DNA of 64,000 nt from an uncultured SAR86 cluster bacterium (GTDB lineage Bacteria > Pseudomonadota > Gammaproteobacteria > Magnimaribacterales > D2472), in the NCBI GenBank assembly GCA_902595065.1, contig CACJOM010000002.1:124547-188546 (forward strand). Reading direction: 5' to 3'. Every line of letters begins with the position of its first letter. The first letter of the stretch is position 1. A model generated the notes under the pieces. It did no database searches. It was given only the letters and a program-made list of their open reading frames with translations, and was not told where the DNA came from. This document shows positions 26,031 through 38,038 of the stretch, in pieces. A program made the translations under genes and the position numbers.

Positions 26031-26681
26031 TTAGAATAATAATTCCAAATTAGAAGCTTGAATCGGCACTCCATTTCTTCTTAGCTGAAACTTTAGCATT
26101 GGATAAGCCGCCTCAGTATTACCAAGGCGTGCTATCTTCGAGCCCTTATCTACATCCTCACCTTTTTTTACAAATATCTCATCGCAATGAGCATATAAGC
26201 TTAGGTACCCATCAGGATGAGAAATCATAACCAAGTTTCCATAACCAGGTATGTCAGGCCCTGAAACGACTACCTTGCCTATATTGATTGAGTGGATTGA
26301 AATACCCTTGGGCTCCTTAAAAACTAGCCAAGCTCCATCTTTAATGCCAACTTTAGATTTCTTCCCCAAAGGGTGATGCCATTTAATAACTTTGGTCTCG
26401 TTAACAATATCATTTTTTGTCACTGCCCCAGCTAGAAGTAATTTTTGATTAGGGTAAATTACATATGGTTTTTTTAATTTATTATTTTTAATTAATAGCT
26501 GTGGATCTATATCTAAGGTTAATGCAATAGACCAGATAGAATCACCTGTTTTCACAAAGTAATAATCAGTTGATGCTGGAGATAAAAAATTCTCATATGA
26601 TTGCTTCAATGAATCCAAGCTGGAGCAGCTAGAAATTATTACAGTCAAAGCTATAAGTAACTTTTTATAACATTTAATCAT
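26031..26681 (-). CDS. nlpD: Murein hydrolase activator NlpD
   Basis: NlpD is an outer-membrane lipoprotein that activates the amidase AmiC at the septum. The 216 residues have a lipobox (ISSC), a LysM domain (about 42-86: FVKTGDSIWSIALTLDIDP, IYPNQKLLL), and a degenerate M23/LytM domain (GYGNLVMISHPDGYLSLYAHCD, KLGNTEAAYP-like). The zinc-binding His/Asp set is incomplete, as in NlpD/EnvC activators. It is shorter than E. coli NlpD (379). It follows pcm and popT in the surE-pcm-nlpD order; rpoS is not found after it. It overlaps popT by 4 nt. Confidence 0.9.
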   Translation of the reverse strand: MIKCYKKLLIALTVIISSCSSLDSLKQSYENFLSPASTDYYFVKTGDSIWSIALTLDIDPQLLIKNNKLKKPYVIYPNQKLLLAGAVTKNDIVNETKVIKWHHPLGKKSKVGIKDGAWLVFKEPKGISIHSINIGKVVVSGPDIPGYGNLVMISHPDGYLSLYAHCDEIFVKKGEDVDKGSKIARLGNTEAAYPMLKFQLRRNGVPIQASNLELLF

Positions 26682-27400
26682 AATAAAGAAATGCCAGATG
26701 AGAGTATTAGGCCGGAAAAAATATGCATTAATCTTAGTGCATGAGAAGAGTAAATTGATAAGACTAATTTAGGTAGAAGCAAAAGAGAGACCATACAGCC
26801 CAAAGCAAAAGGAGTTAATAAAGAAAAGTCTAGTATTGAAATGGCTTGGATTATTGGGCCATAAACCCCTAAGACTACCAACATAGCACTTCCTGATATT
26901 CCAGGAATTAAAAAAAATGAAAAAGCTAAAATTCCACTAATAAATAAATAAATCATAGAGGTATTTCCTGAGCCCATATTTATTTCTTGCAAAGAGAAAC
27001 CAATACCTACCCCTAACAATAAAAATGCAATTAGTTTTTTTTCTTCAATGGCCTCCTTGAAAAAATTAATGATATAAATTGATAGAACAACCATTATTAA
27101 CCCAAGCGAGGTTAAAAATAATTCCTCGAAATTAATCATTAGATAATTAATTCCTTTAGAACATAAAATGACCGCTATGATCATAGAAATTATTAGGGGC
27201 AAGGAAACGTTAAATTGAAATGTTTGCGAAAGAGATCGGAGATCTAAAGTTAAATTTTTTACTCTTAAGTTGCTTAAAATTGTCATTAAATTTGGATAAA
27301 TCTTAAAAATTACTGCAACTGTTGCCCCAGAAATGCCAGGAATAAGCTCAGCAACTCCCATGCAAAATCCAGCAAAAGAATATTTAATCTGATTTTTCAT
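26678..27400 (-). CDS. popT: DUF368 membrane protein, undecaprenyl-phosphate translocase (PopT family)
   Basis: DUF368 proteins (PopT) were recently shown in other bacteria to return the lipid carrier undecaprenyl phosphate across the inner membrane. The 240 residues make about seven or eight helices and carry the inverted-repeat motifs GVAELIPGISGATVAVIF and FFLIPGISGSAMLVVLG, the family signature. It lies between pcm and nlpD, 2 nt after pcm. Family is firm by motif; carrier recycling here is inferred and agrees with the nearby cell-wall genes. Confidence 0.88.
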   Translation of the reverse strand: MKNQIKYSFAGFCMGVAELIPGISGATVAVIFKIYPNLMTILSNLRVKNLTLDLRSLSQTFQFNVSLPLIISMIIAVILCSKGINYLMINFEELFLTSLGLIMVVLSIYIINFFKEAIEEKKLIAFLLLGVGIGFSLQEINMGSGNTSMIYLFISGILAFSFFLIPGISGSAMLVVLGVYGPIIQAISILDFSLLTPFALGCMVSLLLLPKLVLSIYSSHALRLMHIFSGLILSSGISLL

Positions 27401-27402
27401 GC

Positions 27403-28080
27403 TTAAACATCCCCGTTAGAAATACCTGGAAGCATAGGTACAAATGCAACCTCCTCATGGATTATTTCTTCATTTTCAGTTTCACTTTTCTTAGTTACAA
27501 CATAAAGTTTTTGTTGTCCCTCAAGGCCTACAGGAATGACAAGCTTTCCCCCGATCTTCAAGAGGTCAAGCAACTCTTGTGGATATTGTCTAGGGGCTGC
27601 TGCACAAATTATTCCATCGAATTTTAAATCTTCCTCCCAGCCATTAAACCCATCTGCATGCTTAACAATCACATTTCTAATTTTTAGCTCATTTAAATTT
27701 TGACGTGATTTTGCAACTAAGGGTTTAATTCTCTCAACCGCAAAGACATCATTTGCAAAGTATGACAATACTGCAGATTGATAACCACAGCCTGAGCCTA
27801 TTTCAAGAATTTGATTAAGAACTTTGCCTCTTTTTGACGTATGAGAAATTAAATGCTCTGTCATACGTGCAACTATGTAGGGTTGAGAAATAGTTTGTCT
27901 ATAGCCAATGGTTAATGCTCTGTTTTCATAAGCTCTACTCCACAAAGCTTGATCTAAAAAAATATGTCTTGGGACTTGGCTTAAAGCATCAAGAACACGA
28001 AAGTCTTTAATTCCCATATCAAGCAATTGCTGAATCATTTGGTCTTTTACTCTTGTAAATGTGAAGCCAGAACTATTCAC
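27403..28080 (-). CDS. pcm: Protein-L-isoaspartate O-methyltransferase
   Basis: Pcm repairs isoaspartyl damage in proteins using SAM. The product shows YRQTISQPYIVARMTE, LEIGSGCGYQSAVLSYFA (SAM site) and DGFNGW with the C-terminal core of the family. The first ATG is 42 nt farther in and lacks a ribosome site; a GTG at 28080 stands 9 nt after GAGAGG and is my choice; a TTG at 28086 would also be possible. It overlaps the end of surE. surE-pcm-nlpD is the classic stationary-phase survival cluster. Confidence 0.93.
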   Translation of the reverse strand: MNSSGFTFTRVKDQMIQQLLDMGIKDFRVLDALSQVPRHIFLDQALWSRAYENRALTIGYRQTISQPYIVARMTEHLISHTSKRGKVLNQILEIGSGCGYQSAVLSYFANDVFAVERIKPLVAKSRQNLNELKIRNVIVKHADGFNGWEEDLKFDGIICAAAPRQYPQELLDLLKIGGKLVIPVGLEGQQKLYVVTKKSETENEEIIHEEVAFVPMLPGISNGDV

Positions 28081-28822
28081 AACCAAAAACCTCTCTATAA
28101 AGATCCCAGCCAGAAAAATCAGCGCTTAAATTATAATCAAGAATTGAAATGGAAATATAATTTTGTTCTATCGCTTGGATGTCAGTTCCTAATTGGTCAG
28201 GTAAAAGTGAGCCTGAGGGTCCAAAACTAAAAAATTTAAAAGAGTCTTTTTCTCTGATGAGGTCAGGAGTATCTGGGATACCTCTTTTCCCGAGCGTAGT
28301 TATTCTTGTCCCTTTGATTTCTGAGAAAGGTAAATCTGGAAAATTTACATTCACAAGTAAGTTTTTGTTTGATGGAAGCTTAGAAACCTGATTGGTAATT
28401 TGCAATGATTGCTCTGCAATAAATGATAGATTTTTTGGATTAAAGGCAGCTACAGAGAAAGCAACTGGCACATAGTCTAATCTTCTACCTGCAATGGCTG
28501 CTCCCACTGTTCCAGAATAAAAAATATCCTCACCAAGGTTTGCTCCCAAATTAATTCCTGAAACAATCATTTCAATTGATTCAGGAATTACTGATAACAA
28601 ACCAAGATAAGAGCAATCTGCAGGAGTGCCTGAAACTGAAAAAATATTTTGATTAATTTCTTCAACTTCTATCTCTTTTCGTAAACTTATCGCAGCGCTC
28701 ATTCCGCTGCAATTCTCTTTTGGAGCCACTAAAAAAACTTTATGCTCAGAACTTAAAGACTTAAATAATTCAGTTATTCCAGATGCTTTATAGCCGTCAT
28801 CATTAGTTAATAGAATATTCAT
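28073..28822 (-). CDS. surE: 5'-nucleotidase SurE
   Basis: SurE hydrolyses nucleoside monophosphates and exopolyphosphate. The 249 residues begin MNILLTNDDGYKASGI, with the metal-binding Asp-Asp, and keep APKENCSGMSAAIS and VSGINLGANLGEDIFYSGTVGAA. It overlaps pcm at its end, and its start shares one base with the ispDF stop. truD, usually found between ispF and surE, is missing. Confidence 0.97.
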   Translation of the reverse strand: MNILLTNDDGYKASGITELFKSLSSEHKVFLVAPKENCSGMSAAISLRKEIEVEEINQNIFSVSGTPADCSYLGLLSVIPESIEMIVSGINLGANLGEDIFYSGTVGAAIAGRRLDYVPVAFSVAAFNPKNLSFIAEQSLQITNQVSKLPSNKNLLVNVNFPDLPFSEIKGTRITTLGKRGIPDTPDLIREKDSFKFFSFGPSGSLLPDQLGTDIQAIEQNYISISILDYNLSADFSGWDLYREVFGCE

Positions 28823-29973
28823 TAAAAATTTTTTAAAGAAGCAATTGCATATACTGCAATGCCATTGCCGTCACCGATAACTCCCATTTTCTCAGTGGTG
28901 GTAGCTTTAACCCCAATCAAACTTTCCCTAATATTCAAAATTTCTGCAAGAGATTTTTTGAGTTGATCTACATAAGGTCCAATTTTTGGTTGCTCACAAA
29001 CAATTACAAAATCAATATTTCTTGGTTTCAGACCCTTCTCTTTTAACAAATCTAATGCCTTGTGAATAATTTTTAAACTACTAAGATTTTTATTCTTTTC
29101 ATCAGTGTCAGGAAAATAGTAACCAATATCTCTTAATCCTGCGGCACCAAGGAGAGCATCAGAGATAGCATGCAAAACAATATCTCCATCTGAATGCGCC
29201 ATTATGGAAAGTTCACAATCTATAAATACGTTTCCTAGAATTAGCCCATCTCCTGGTTGAAATCTGTGAAAGTCCACACCTCGCCCAATTCTTAGCTCTT
29301 TTCCAATGTCGTAAGCTAAATCTTCAGCAAAAGTTATTTTTACATTTGATCTTTCTCCAGGAACAGCTAGAACTTGAAATCCTGCAAACTCCATTGCTTG
29401 AGATTCATCACTCATATGTAGATTTTCATTTTTAAGTTTATCGAGTGCTACTTGTAAAGATTTACGGTAGAAAATTTGAGGAGTTTGAACGTGCAAAAAA
29501 TTTTCTCTATCAACTGGAATTGTCTTATCACCTTTTTTCATTCGCAGCGAATCCGTTGCTGGAATTACTGGAAACACTCCTTGAGCAGATTCATGATTAT
29601 CAAGTTGGACCAATAAATCTTCAAAATGATTCTTTGTGACCCAAGGTCTCGCAGCATCATGAACTGCTACAATCTCTACAGTTTGATCAACTGCTGCTAA
29701 GGCATAAAATACTGATTCACTCCTTGAAGAACCCCCTGAAACAACTTTAGCTCTTGGATTCTCATAAAAAGATTGTGATTTAATTAAATCTTCATCTGAG
29801 TTAATAGCAACAATTATTTCTTTGATGTTAGAGATTTCTAAAAATAAATTAACAGACTTCTCTAAGACGGTCTCATCTCCTATATTTAAAAATTGCTTTG
29901 GTTTTGAGCCACCAAAACGACTGCCACTTCCTGCAGCAGGAATGATAACTGCAATGTTATCCTTGGGGTTCAT
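28822..29973 (-). CDS. ispDF: Bifunctional IspD-IspF
   Basis: This is a fusion of the third and fifth MEP pathway enzymes. The N-terminal part (1-225) is IspD with PAAGSGSRFGGSKPKQF, VAVHDAARPWV, and TPQIFY. The C-terminal part (about 228-383) is IspF, RIGRGVDFHRF (metal ligands Asp and His), AHSDGD and GVKATTTEKMGVIG. In most gammaproteobacteria these are separate genes; fusions are known from alpha- and epsilonproteobacteria. No stop or frameshift separates the halves. It overlaps ftsB by 17 nt. Confidence 0.97.
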   Translation of the reverse strand: MNPKDNIAVIIPAAGSGSRFGGSKPKQFLNIGDETVLEKSVNLFLEISNIKEIIVAINSDEDLIKSQSFYENPRAKVVSGGSSRSESVFYALAAVDQTVEIVAVHDAARPWVTKNHFEDLLVQLDNHESAQGVFPVIPATDSLRMKKGDKTIPVDRENFLHVQTPQIFYRKSLQVALDKLKNENLHMSDESQAMEFAGFQVLAVPGERSNVKITFAEDLAYDIGKELRIGRGVDFHRFQPGDGLILGNVFIDCELSIMAHSDGDIVLHAISDALLGAAGLRDIGYYFPDTDEKNKNLSSLKIIHKALDLLKEKGLKPRNIDFVIVCEQPKIGPYVDQLKKSLAEILNIRESLIGVKATTTEKMGVIGDGNGIAVYAIASLKNF

Positions 29974-30259
29974 TAGACTTAGTCTCCTTAAATCTTAAAA
30001 AATCTTCATCTTCAAAGATTAAATTTAATTCTTCTCTAGCAAATTTTTCTGCATGAGCATCATTCTTTTGTTTGCTCTGTATTTCAAGCTCTAATTGATT
30101 ATTTTCATCAGCAATGATTTGATTTTGCATAATAAGCTCTTGATTTTCATGCTGAAGACCAGAGAAGTTTCTTTTACTGTCAATGCCAAAAAAAAGATTA
30201 TATATAGCAATAAAAATTAATAAGAAAAGAATTAAATTTAACAGTTTAACTAATGACAT
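29957..30259 (-). CDS. ftsB: Cell division protein FtsB
   Basis: FtsB forms the FtsQLB complex that switches on FtsWI. The 100-residue reading from MSLVKLLNLILFLLIFIAI has a membrane helix and a coiled coil (HENQELIMQNQIIADENNQLELEI), then the conserved AREELNLI. A longer in-frame reading runs back into eno and adds no family sequence; the chosen start overlaps the eno end by 14 nt. eno-ftsB-ispD order is the standard one. Confidence 0.92.
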   Translation of the reverse strand: MSLVKLLNLILFLLIFIAIYNLFFGIDSKRNFSGLQHENQELIMQNQIIADENNQLELEIQSKQKNDAHAEKFAREELNLIFEDEDFLRFKETKSNEPQG

Positions 30260-31534
30260 TTTTGGCAAAAGGTATTTCAGATTGCTCCGCTTCAATCCAG
30301 AGCAATCTATTATATTTTGCCACTCTGTCAGATCTGCAAGGAGCACCAGTTTTAATTTGCCCAGTCCCTAAACCAACACAAAGATCTGCAATGGTACTAT
30401 CTTCTGTTTCTCCTGATCTATGAGAAATAATTGATTTAAATCCATTCATATTGCCTAGATGAATAGTTCTCATGGTTTCAGTGATGGTTCCAATTTGATT
30501 AAATTTAATCAAAATTGAATTTGCTAAAGAATCATTAATTCCTCTTTGAAGTTCTATTGAATTGGTTACGAATAGGTCGTCTCCCACTAGTTGGCATTTA
30601 TCTCCCAAGGTCTTAGTAAGATTTTTCCACCCCTCAAAATCACTTTCATCCATCCCATCTTCTATTGAGAAGATAGGATACTTCTGAGTAAGCTCTTTAA
30701 GATAATTAGTGAATTCATTTGAATTAAGCTGATTTGATTCGCTTGCAAGGTTGTAAATGCCATCATTGTAAAATTCTGAAGCAGCGCAATCCAACGCGAT
30801 TCCAACATCCTTTCCCTCAGTAAGCCCATTATTTCTGATAGCTTGAATGATAAGCTCTATAGCTTCTTGATTGGATTGAAGGTTTGGTGCGAAACCACCC
30901 TCGTCGCCAACACTAGTACTTAGACCATTTGAATTTAGAATATTCTTTAGATCGGAATATATCTCTACTGACCATTGCATTGCTTGAGAGAAATTATCAG
31001 CTCCAACTGGCATGATCATAAATTCTTGAATATCAATATTATTATTAGCATGCTCTCCGCCGTTAATTATATTTAACATCGGGGTTGGCATCCTCATCTT
31101 GGGTTTCTCACCATTTATATTAAGAAAAACTTGATTGATATATTTATACAAGGGTTGCTTTAATACTTTTGAACCTGAATTCAAAACAGCCAAAGACACG
31201 CCTAAAATAGCATTTGCACCAAGTTTAGATTTAGAGGAAGTGCCATCTAAAGCAAGCATTTTCTCATCAATTTCTTGCTGATTTGTAACATCCATCCCAA
31301 TTAATGTTGGAGCAATAACTTCGTTAATATTTGATACAGCTTTACTTACGCCCTTACCCATAAAATCTGAATTATCATCTCTAAGCTCTAAAGCCTCTCG
31401 AGACCCGGTAGATGCTCCACTTGGAACCATTGAGGTTGCGTAAATACCATTATCTAAAATTACCTTACAAGAAACTGTTGGAGTTCCTCTAGAATCAATG
31501 ATTTGAATTGCTTGAATAGAGTTAATGATTGACA

Positions 31535-31535
<1 letters not shown>
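30246..31535 (-). CDS. eno: Enolase
   Basis: Eno interconverts 2-phosphoglycerate and phosphoenolpyruvate and is an RNA degradosome partner in E. coli. The 429 residues have SRGTPTVSCKV, SGASTGSREALELRD, GGEHANNNIDIQEFMIMPVGA, SIEDGMDESDFEGW and KFNQIGTITET, the catalytic and Mg sites, and SHRSGETEDSTIADLCVGL. It sits between kdsA (1-nt overlap) and ftsB. Its PEP product is used by the adjacent KdsA and by MurA. Confidence 0.99.
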
Positions 31536-34005
<2,470 letters not shown>

Positions 34006-34059
34006 TTAAGTTATGATGGGAATACAGAATATCAGATTCTAGTCCTAATAAAAACTAAG

Positions 34060-35139
34060 TTAGGCAGATTCTTCAAATAATGGTCTTGATAAATCAGCCC
34101 AATCTATATCAGCATCACTTTTGGCTTCGGCATATTCTAAGATACCCAAATCTTCAAATTTACCTTTTACAGAATCCCTCAATAGGCCAATTCTTCTTAA
34201 GTTTGGCATAACTCGTTGAAAAAGTAGTTTTTGAAAATGCTTAGTAATATCAGAACTTAATTGAAATTGCCTTGCATCTTCTGCATCCCAACCAAAATGT
34301 TCAAAAACATCCATTGAAACAAGCCTCTCTCTGCTTAACCAGCATGCCTCATAAGCAAATTGTGCACGGTCTTCTTTTTCATCTTCTGTTAATGTTTCAA
34401 CAAATTCCTCAAGATAGTTTATTCCAAAAGTAACGTGCCTAGCCTCATCACGAATAATCAAGCCAAGCATATCCCTCAATACTGGATCCTTGGTGAGCTC
34501 TCTGGAGGTTTGAAATGCGGCCAATGCTAGACCTTCAATAATAATCTGCATGCCAATAAACTTCAGATCCCATCTTGGATCAGTGAGAATTTTATCTAAA
34601 ATTGATTTCAAAGCATTTCCGATTGGGTACATAAGCTTTATTCTTGTTTGTATATACTTATTAAAAGCTTCCACATGCCTAGCCTCATCGAATGTCTGAG
34701 ATGCTGCATAGAGTTTTGCATTATAAGTTGGGGCACATGAAGTAAGTTGGGATGCAACCAAAAGAGCTCCTTGCTCCCCATGAAGAAATTGACTTTGACT
34801 CCATGCAATTCGATGATTTAAAAATTCTATTTTTTTATCATCTGAAAATTTTTGATAGGGGGGATAATCATCCCAAAATATTGGAGTTGGCTCACTCATA
34901 GGCTCGAATGGTCTTGACCAATTAATATCAACTTCAGTATTCCAATTGAGCTCCTTGCCTAATTCATAAAGTTTTTTGATCCTATTATCTTGAACAGTGT
35001 AATCCCAGTTGTATGCTCCAGATAGAGGAGTATTAAAGATTTCTGCAATGTCGTTAGCGACACCTTCTGTCATGTATGGCGGAAGATCTTCTTCCAATTG
35101 AATTTCTCTAGGATTGTTTTTTAGGTAATCAATTTTCAT
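34060..35139 (-). CDS. Ferritin-like diiron oxidase/oxygenase of unknown substrate
   Basis: The 359 residues have two symmetric diiron half-sites: Glu122 with DEARH (Glu152, His155), and Glu202 with DEARH (Glu232, His235), each half spaced by 30 residues. This E-x30-DExRH pattern is that of the ferritin-like superfamily that includes bacterial multicomponent monooxygenases, acyl-ACP desaturases, AurF-type N-oxygenases and ribonucleotide reductase R2. I do not recognise which. No signal peptide or membrane helix. It overlaps alr by 4 nt; no reductase or ferredoxin gene is beside it. Substrate unknown. Confidence 0.75.
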   Translation of the reverse strand: MKIDYLKNNPREIQLEEDLPPYMTEGVANDIAEIFNTPLSGAYNWDYTVQDNRIKKLYELGKELNWNTEVDINWSRPFEPMSEPTPIFWDDYPPYQKFSDDKKIEFLNHRIAWSQSQFLHGEQGALLVASQLTSCAPTYNAKLYAASQTFDEARHVEAFNKYIQTRIKLMYPIGNALKSILDKILTDPRWDLKFIGMQIIIEGLALAAFQTSRELTKDPVLRDMLGLIIRDEARHVTFGINYLEEFVETLTEDEKEDRAQFAYEACWLSRERLVSMDVFEHFGWDAEDARQFQLSSDITKHFQKLLFQRVMPNLRRIGLLRDSVKGKFEDLGILEYAEAKSDADIDWADLSRPLFEESA

Positions 35140-36185
35140 ATATTTAAATAGTGTCGTTTTACTCTTTGACTCATTTTGGTCATAAGTTCATAAGAAAGCA
35201 ATCGATTCTTTCTCGTATTTTCTAAGATAGATAATTCAGGAGACCATAATTCACACCAATCTCCAATTTTGCAATTTGGAATTTCTGAAACATCAATTGA
35301 AATTAAATCCATGCTAACTCTTCCAAGGATTTGAGATAGATGACTATTCACTAATACAGATGTTCCATCTATTGCTATTTGAGGAAAGCCATCAGCATAA
35401 CCACAATAAACAATAGCAATCTTTGAAGGTTTTTCTGTCTTTACCCTTCCACCATATCCAATTCTTTGATTTTTATCTAAAGATTGAATAGAGATAATTT
35501 GACTTCTAAAGGTCATAGCAGTTTTTAAACCAGAAAAGTCAATTCCTCCATACATAGCAATACCTGGCCTAACCCAGTCATATGCCCTATCAGGAAAATT
35601 AAATACTCCTGCAGAATTCAATACACTTCTCGGCATAGCTAATCCAATCTTATTCCAAGCATGATCAAAGTTCTTAAATTGAGTATCATTTAACTCATCT
35701 TCTGGTTTATCTGCGCATGCCAAATGCGTCATCAAAACATTTGAATCATTTAAGAGTGATTCAAATTGATCAAGCTCATCCAAGCCAATTCCCAACCTAT
35801 TCATACCAGTATTTAATTTAATCCAAAACCTTAAATCATTTTGGTATTGCCTTGCCAATGGCAATTGAGATACAGAATGAATGACAGACCAAATATTATT
35901 TTGTTTTAAAGCATCATAAGCATCTGATGAGTAAACACCTTGCATGGCCAAGATTGGCTTTGATGATGATTCTCTTATCTTGAGAGCCTCTTCTAGTCTA
36001 ACCACTCCATACCCATCAATTGCATCATCTAATGCCTGAGTAGCCATCTTAAGATCATGCCCATACGCATTACTTTTAATGACACCCATAATTTTGCAAT
36101 TAGCAGATAAATTGCTTTTAATAAGTTGGATATTATTTCTTACATGCTCATAATCAATTACAAGCTCTGAATTTGGTTCAATCAT
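35136..36185 (-). CDS. alr: Alanine racemase
   Basis: Alr makes D-alanine for peptidoglycan. The 349 residues are typical. The PLP Lys37 is in GVIKSNAYGHD; the catalytic Tyr is in RIGYGGRVKT; MYGGIDFSG and CGYADGFPQ are further active-site segments. The dnaB-alr order is conserved in gammaproteobacteria. It overlaps dnaB by 4 nt and the diiron gene by 4 nt. D-Ala product is joined by Ddl in the nearby dcw cluster. Confidence 0.97.
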   Translation of the reverse strand: MIEPNSELVIDYEHVRNNIQLIKSNLSANCKIMGVIKSNAYGHDLKMATQALDDAIDGYGVVRLEEALKIRESSSKPILAMQGVYSSDAYDALKQNNIWSVIHSVSQLPLARQYQNDLRFWIKLNTGMNRLGIGLDELDQFESLLNDSNVLMTHLACADKPEDELNDTQFKNFDHAWNKIGLAMPRSVLNSAGVFNFPDRAYDWVRPGIAMYGGIDFSGLKTAMTFRSQIISIQSLDKNQRIGYGGRVKTEKPSKIAIVYCGYADGFPQIAIDGTSVLVNSHLSQILGRVSMDLISIDVSEIPNCKIGDWCELWSPELSILENTRKNRLLSYELMTKMSQRVKRHYLNI

Positions 36186-37552
36186 TGAATTGAGTCGTAA
36201 TAGCTGTCAACAGCAAAGTCTTCAAACCTAGTAAATTCTTTAAGAAAAGTAAGATTCACTTTCCCAATAGGTCCATTTCTTTGTTTTCCAATAATAATTT
36301 CAGCCTTATTTCCCTCTTCAGAATCTTCGTTATAAACCTCATCTCTATAAATAAATAAGATTACATCTGCATCTTGTTCAATCGCGCCTGAATCTCTTAA
36401 ATCAGCCATAATGGGTCGTTTATTAGGTCTTTGCTCTACAGCTCTATTTAACTGAGATAATGCAATTACAGGAACATTAAGTTCTTTTGCAAGCATTTTT
36501 AAAGATCTAGAAATTTCAGAGATTTGATTTACCCTATTTTCTTGCGATGCAGGCAATTGCATCAATTGAAGATAATCCACGACTATTAAAGACAATCCAT
36601 TTGGTTCTTGTCTAGCAATTCTACGAGCTCTCGCTCGCAACTCCATGGGTGAGAGCATTGAACTATCGTCGATATAAAGAGGTAAATCTTTTAATTTAGA
36701 GGATGATTCCATAAACTTTTTGAGATCAGTTTGATTCATTGAAGCTGATCTAACTTTTTGTTGATCGATTTTAGCGTTACTTGCTAATAATCTAGTGGTT
36801 AATGACTCAGCTGGCATTTCAAGACTGAATACTAAGACACCACCAGAAATATCCTTATTAAGAACAAAATTCTCAACAATATTCATGCTTAATGCTGTTT
36901 TACCCATACTTGGCCTAGCAGCAACAATGATCAAGTCTCCCTTTTGCAAACCCTGTAACTTACTATCAAGATCCTTATAACCTGTAGAAGCACCAAGTAG
37001 AGATGATCCATTTTTTGCAATCTCATTCATCCTCTCAATTGATTGAGGAATTAACTCATCCAATTTCTGAATGTTAGTCGATGTTCTGCTGGCTTCATCA
37101 TTTAATGAAAAAATTTTTGTTTCAGCCTCATCAAGCAAGTCGGCTGCTTCTTTGCCCTGAGGGTTAATAATAAGCTCAGAAATCTCTGAGTTGATTTTCA
37201 TCAGCTTTCTTGAAATAGATTTTTGCCTAATCATCCCAGCATAAGCTTCTAAATTTGCAGCGGAGGGACTGGTAGACGCTAAATCTATTAAATAATTCTT
37301 ACCTCCTGCTCTTGTCAGGAGATTTTTGCTATCCAATCGATCTGAAACCGTAAGAGGGTCTAGAGGTTTATTAGAATTGACAAGCTCTCCCATTGACTGA
37401 AAAATATTTTGATGGTCTTGGCCCTCAAAATCAGTGAATTCAATGATCTCGCTTACAGCATCATATCTCTCTGTCTCGAGCATTAGTCCACCCAAGATAG
37501 CTCTTTCGAGCTCTCTCACTTGCTCAGTATTTTCTATGGATTTGCTAGACAT
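36182..37552 (-). CDS. dnaB: Replicative DNA helicase DnaB
   Basis: DnaB is the hexameric helicase of the replication fork. The 456 residues have the N-terminal domain (EQVRELERAILGGLMLE) that binds DnaG, a linker helix, and the RecA-like domain with Walker A AARPSMGKTALS, SLEMPAESLTTR, and IVVDYLQLM, and LRDSGAIEQDADVILFIYRDE. No intein. It lies 36 nt after rplI, the usual rplI-dnaB arrangement. Confidence 0.98.
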   Translation of the reverse strand: MSSKSIENTEQVRELERAILGGLMLETERYDAVSEIIEFTDFEGQDHQNIFQSMGELVNSNKPLDPLTVSDRLDSKNLLTRAGGKNYLIDLASTSPSAANLEAYAGMIRQKSISRKLMKINSEISELIINPQGKEAADLLDEAETKIFSLNDEASRTSTNIQKLDELIPQSIERMNEIAKNGSSLLGASTGYKDLDSKLQGLQKGDLIIVAARPSMGKTALSMNIVENFVLNKDISGGVLVFSLEMPAESLTTRLLASNAKIDQQKVRSASMNQTDLKKFMESSSKLKDLPLYIDDSSMLSPMELRARARRIARQEPNGLSLIVVDYLQLMQLPASQENRVNQISEISRSLKMLAKELNVPVIALSQLNRAVEQRPNKRPIMADLRDSGAIEQDADVILFIYRDEVYNEDSEEGNKAEIIIGKQRNGPIGKVNLTFLKEFTRFEDFAVDSYYDSIQ

Positions 37553-37588
37553 AAATATGATTCTTACATCATATTATTAAGATAACAA

Positions 37589-38035
37589 CTACTCAGGCTG
37601 AACGGATACCTCAACAACACATGAAACCTCAGGGTGGAATAGCAAAGTGATTGAATAATCTCCAAGCTCTTTTAGCGGCCCATCAGGCAATTGAATGACA
37701 CTTTTATCAACGGCATGATCAATTTCGTTAAATGCATCTGAAATTTCTCTAGTTCCAACTGAGCCATACAATGCGCCCTCTTCAGTTACTTGGACCTTGA
37801 TTTCAACCTTAGCTCCGGAGACAGCATCAGCCTTACCTTGAGCATTTGCTACCTCATCAGCTGAGGCTGCTGCAAGTTCTGCTTTTTTGCTCTCAACATA
37901 CTTCAGGTTTTCATCGGAGGCAAACATTGCTTTCTTTTTAGGAATAAGAAAATTTCTTGCATACCCTGAACTGACCTGAACAATATCTCCAATTTCACCT
38001 AATTTTTGGATTTTATCTAAAAGTATAATTTTCAT
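37589..38035 (-). CDS. rplI: 50S ribosomal protein L9
   Basis: L9 binds 23S rRNA and stabilises the ribosome during translation. The 148 residues have the N-terminal domain MKIILLDKIQKLGEIGDIVQVSSGYARNFLIPKKKA split by convention here at 20 residues: it opens MKIILLDKIQKLGEIGDIV and goes on GYARNFLIP. A long helix and C-terminal domain (GSVGTREISDAF) follow. It starts 3 nt after the rpsR stop. Confidence 0.98.
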   Translation of the reverse strand: MKIILLDKIQKLGEIGDIVQVSSGYARNFLIPKKKAMFASDENLKYVESKKAELAAASADEVANAQGKADAVSGAKVEIKVQVTEEGALYGSVGTREISDAFNEIDHAVDKSVIQLPDGPLKELGDYSITLLFHPEVSCVVEVSVQPE

Positions 38036-38038
38036 AAT

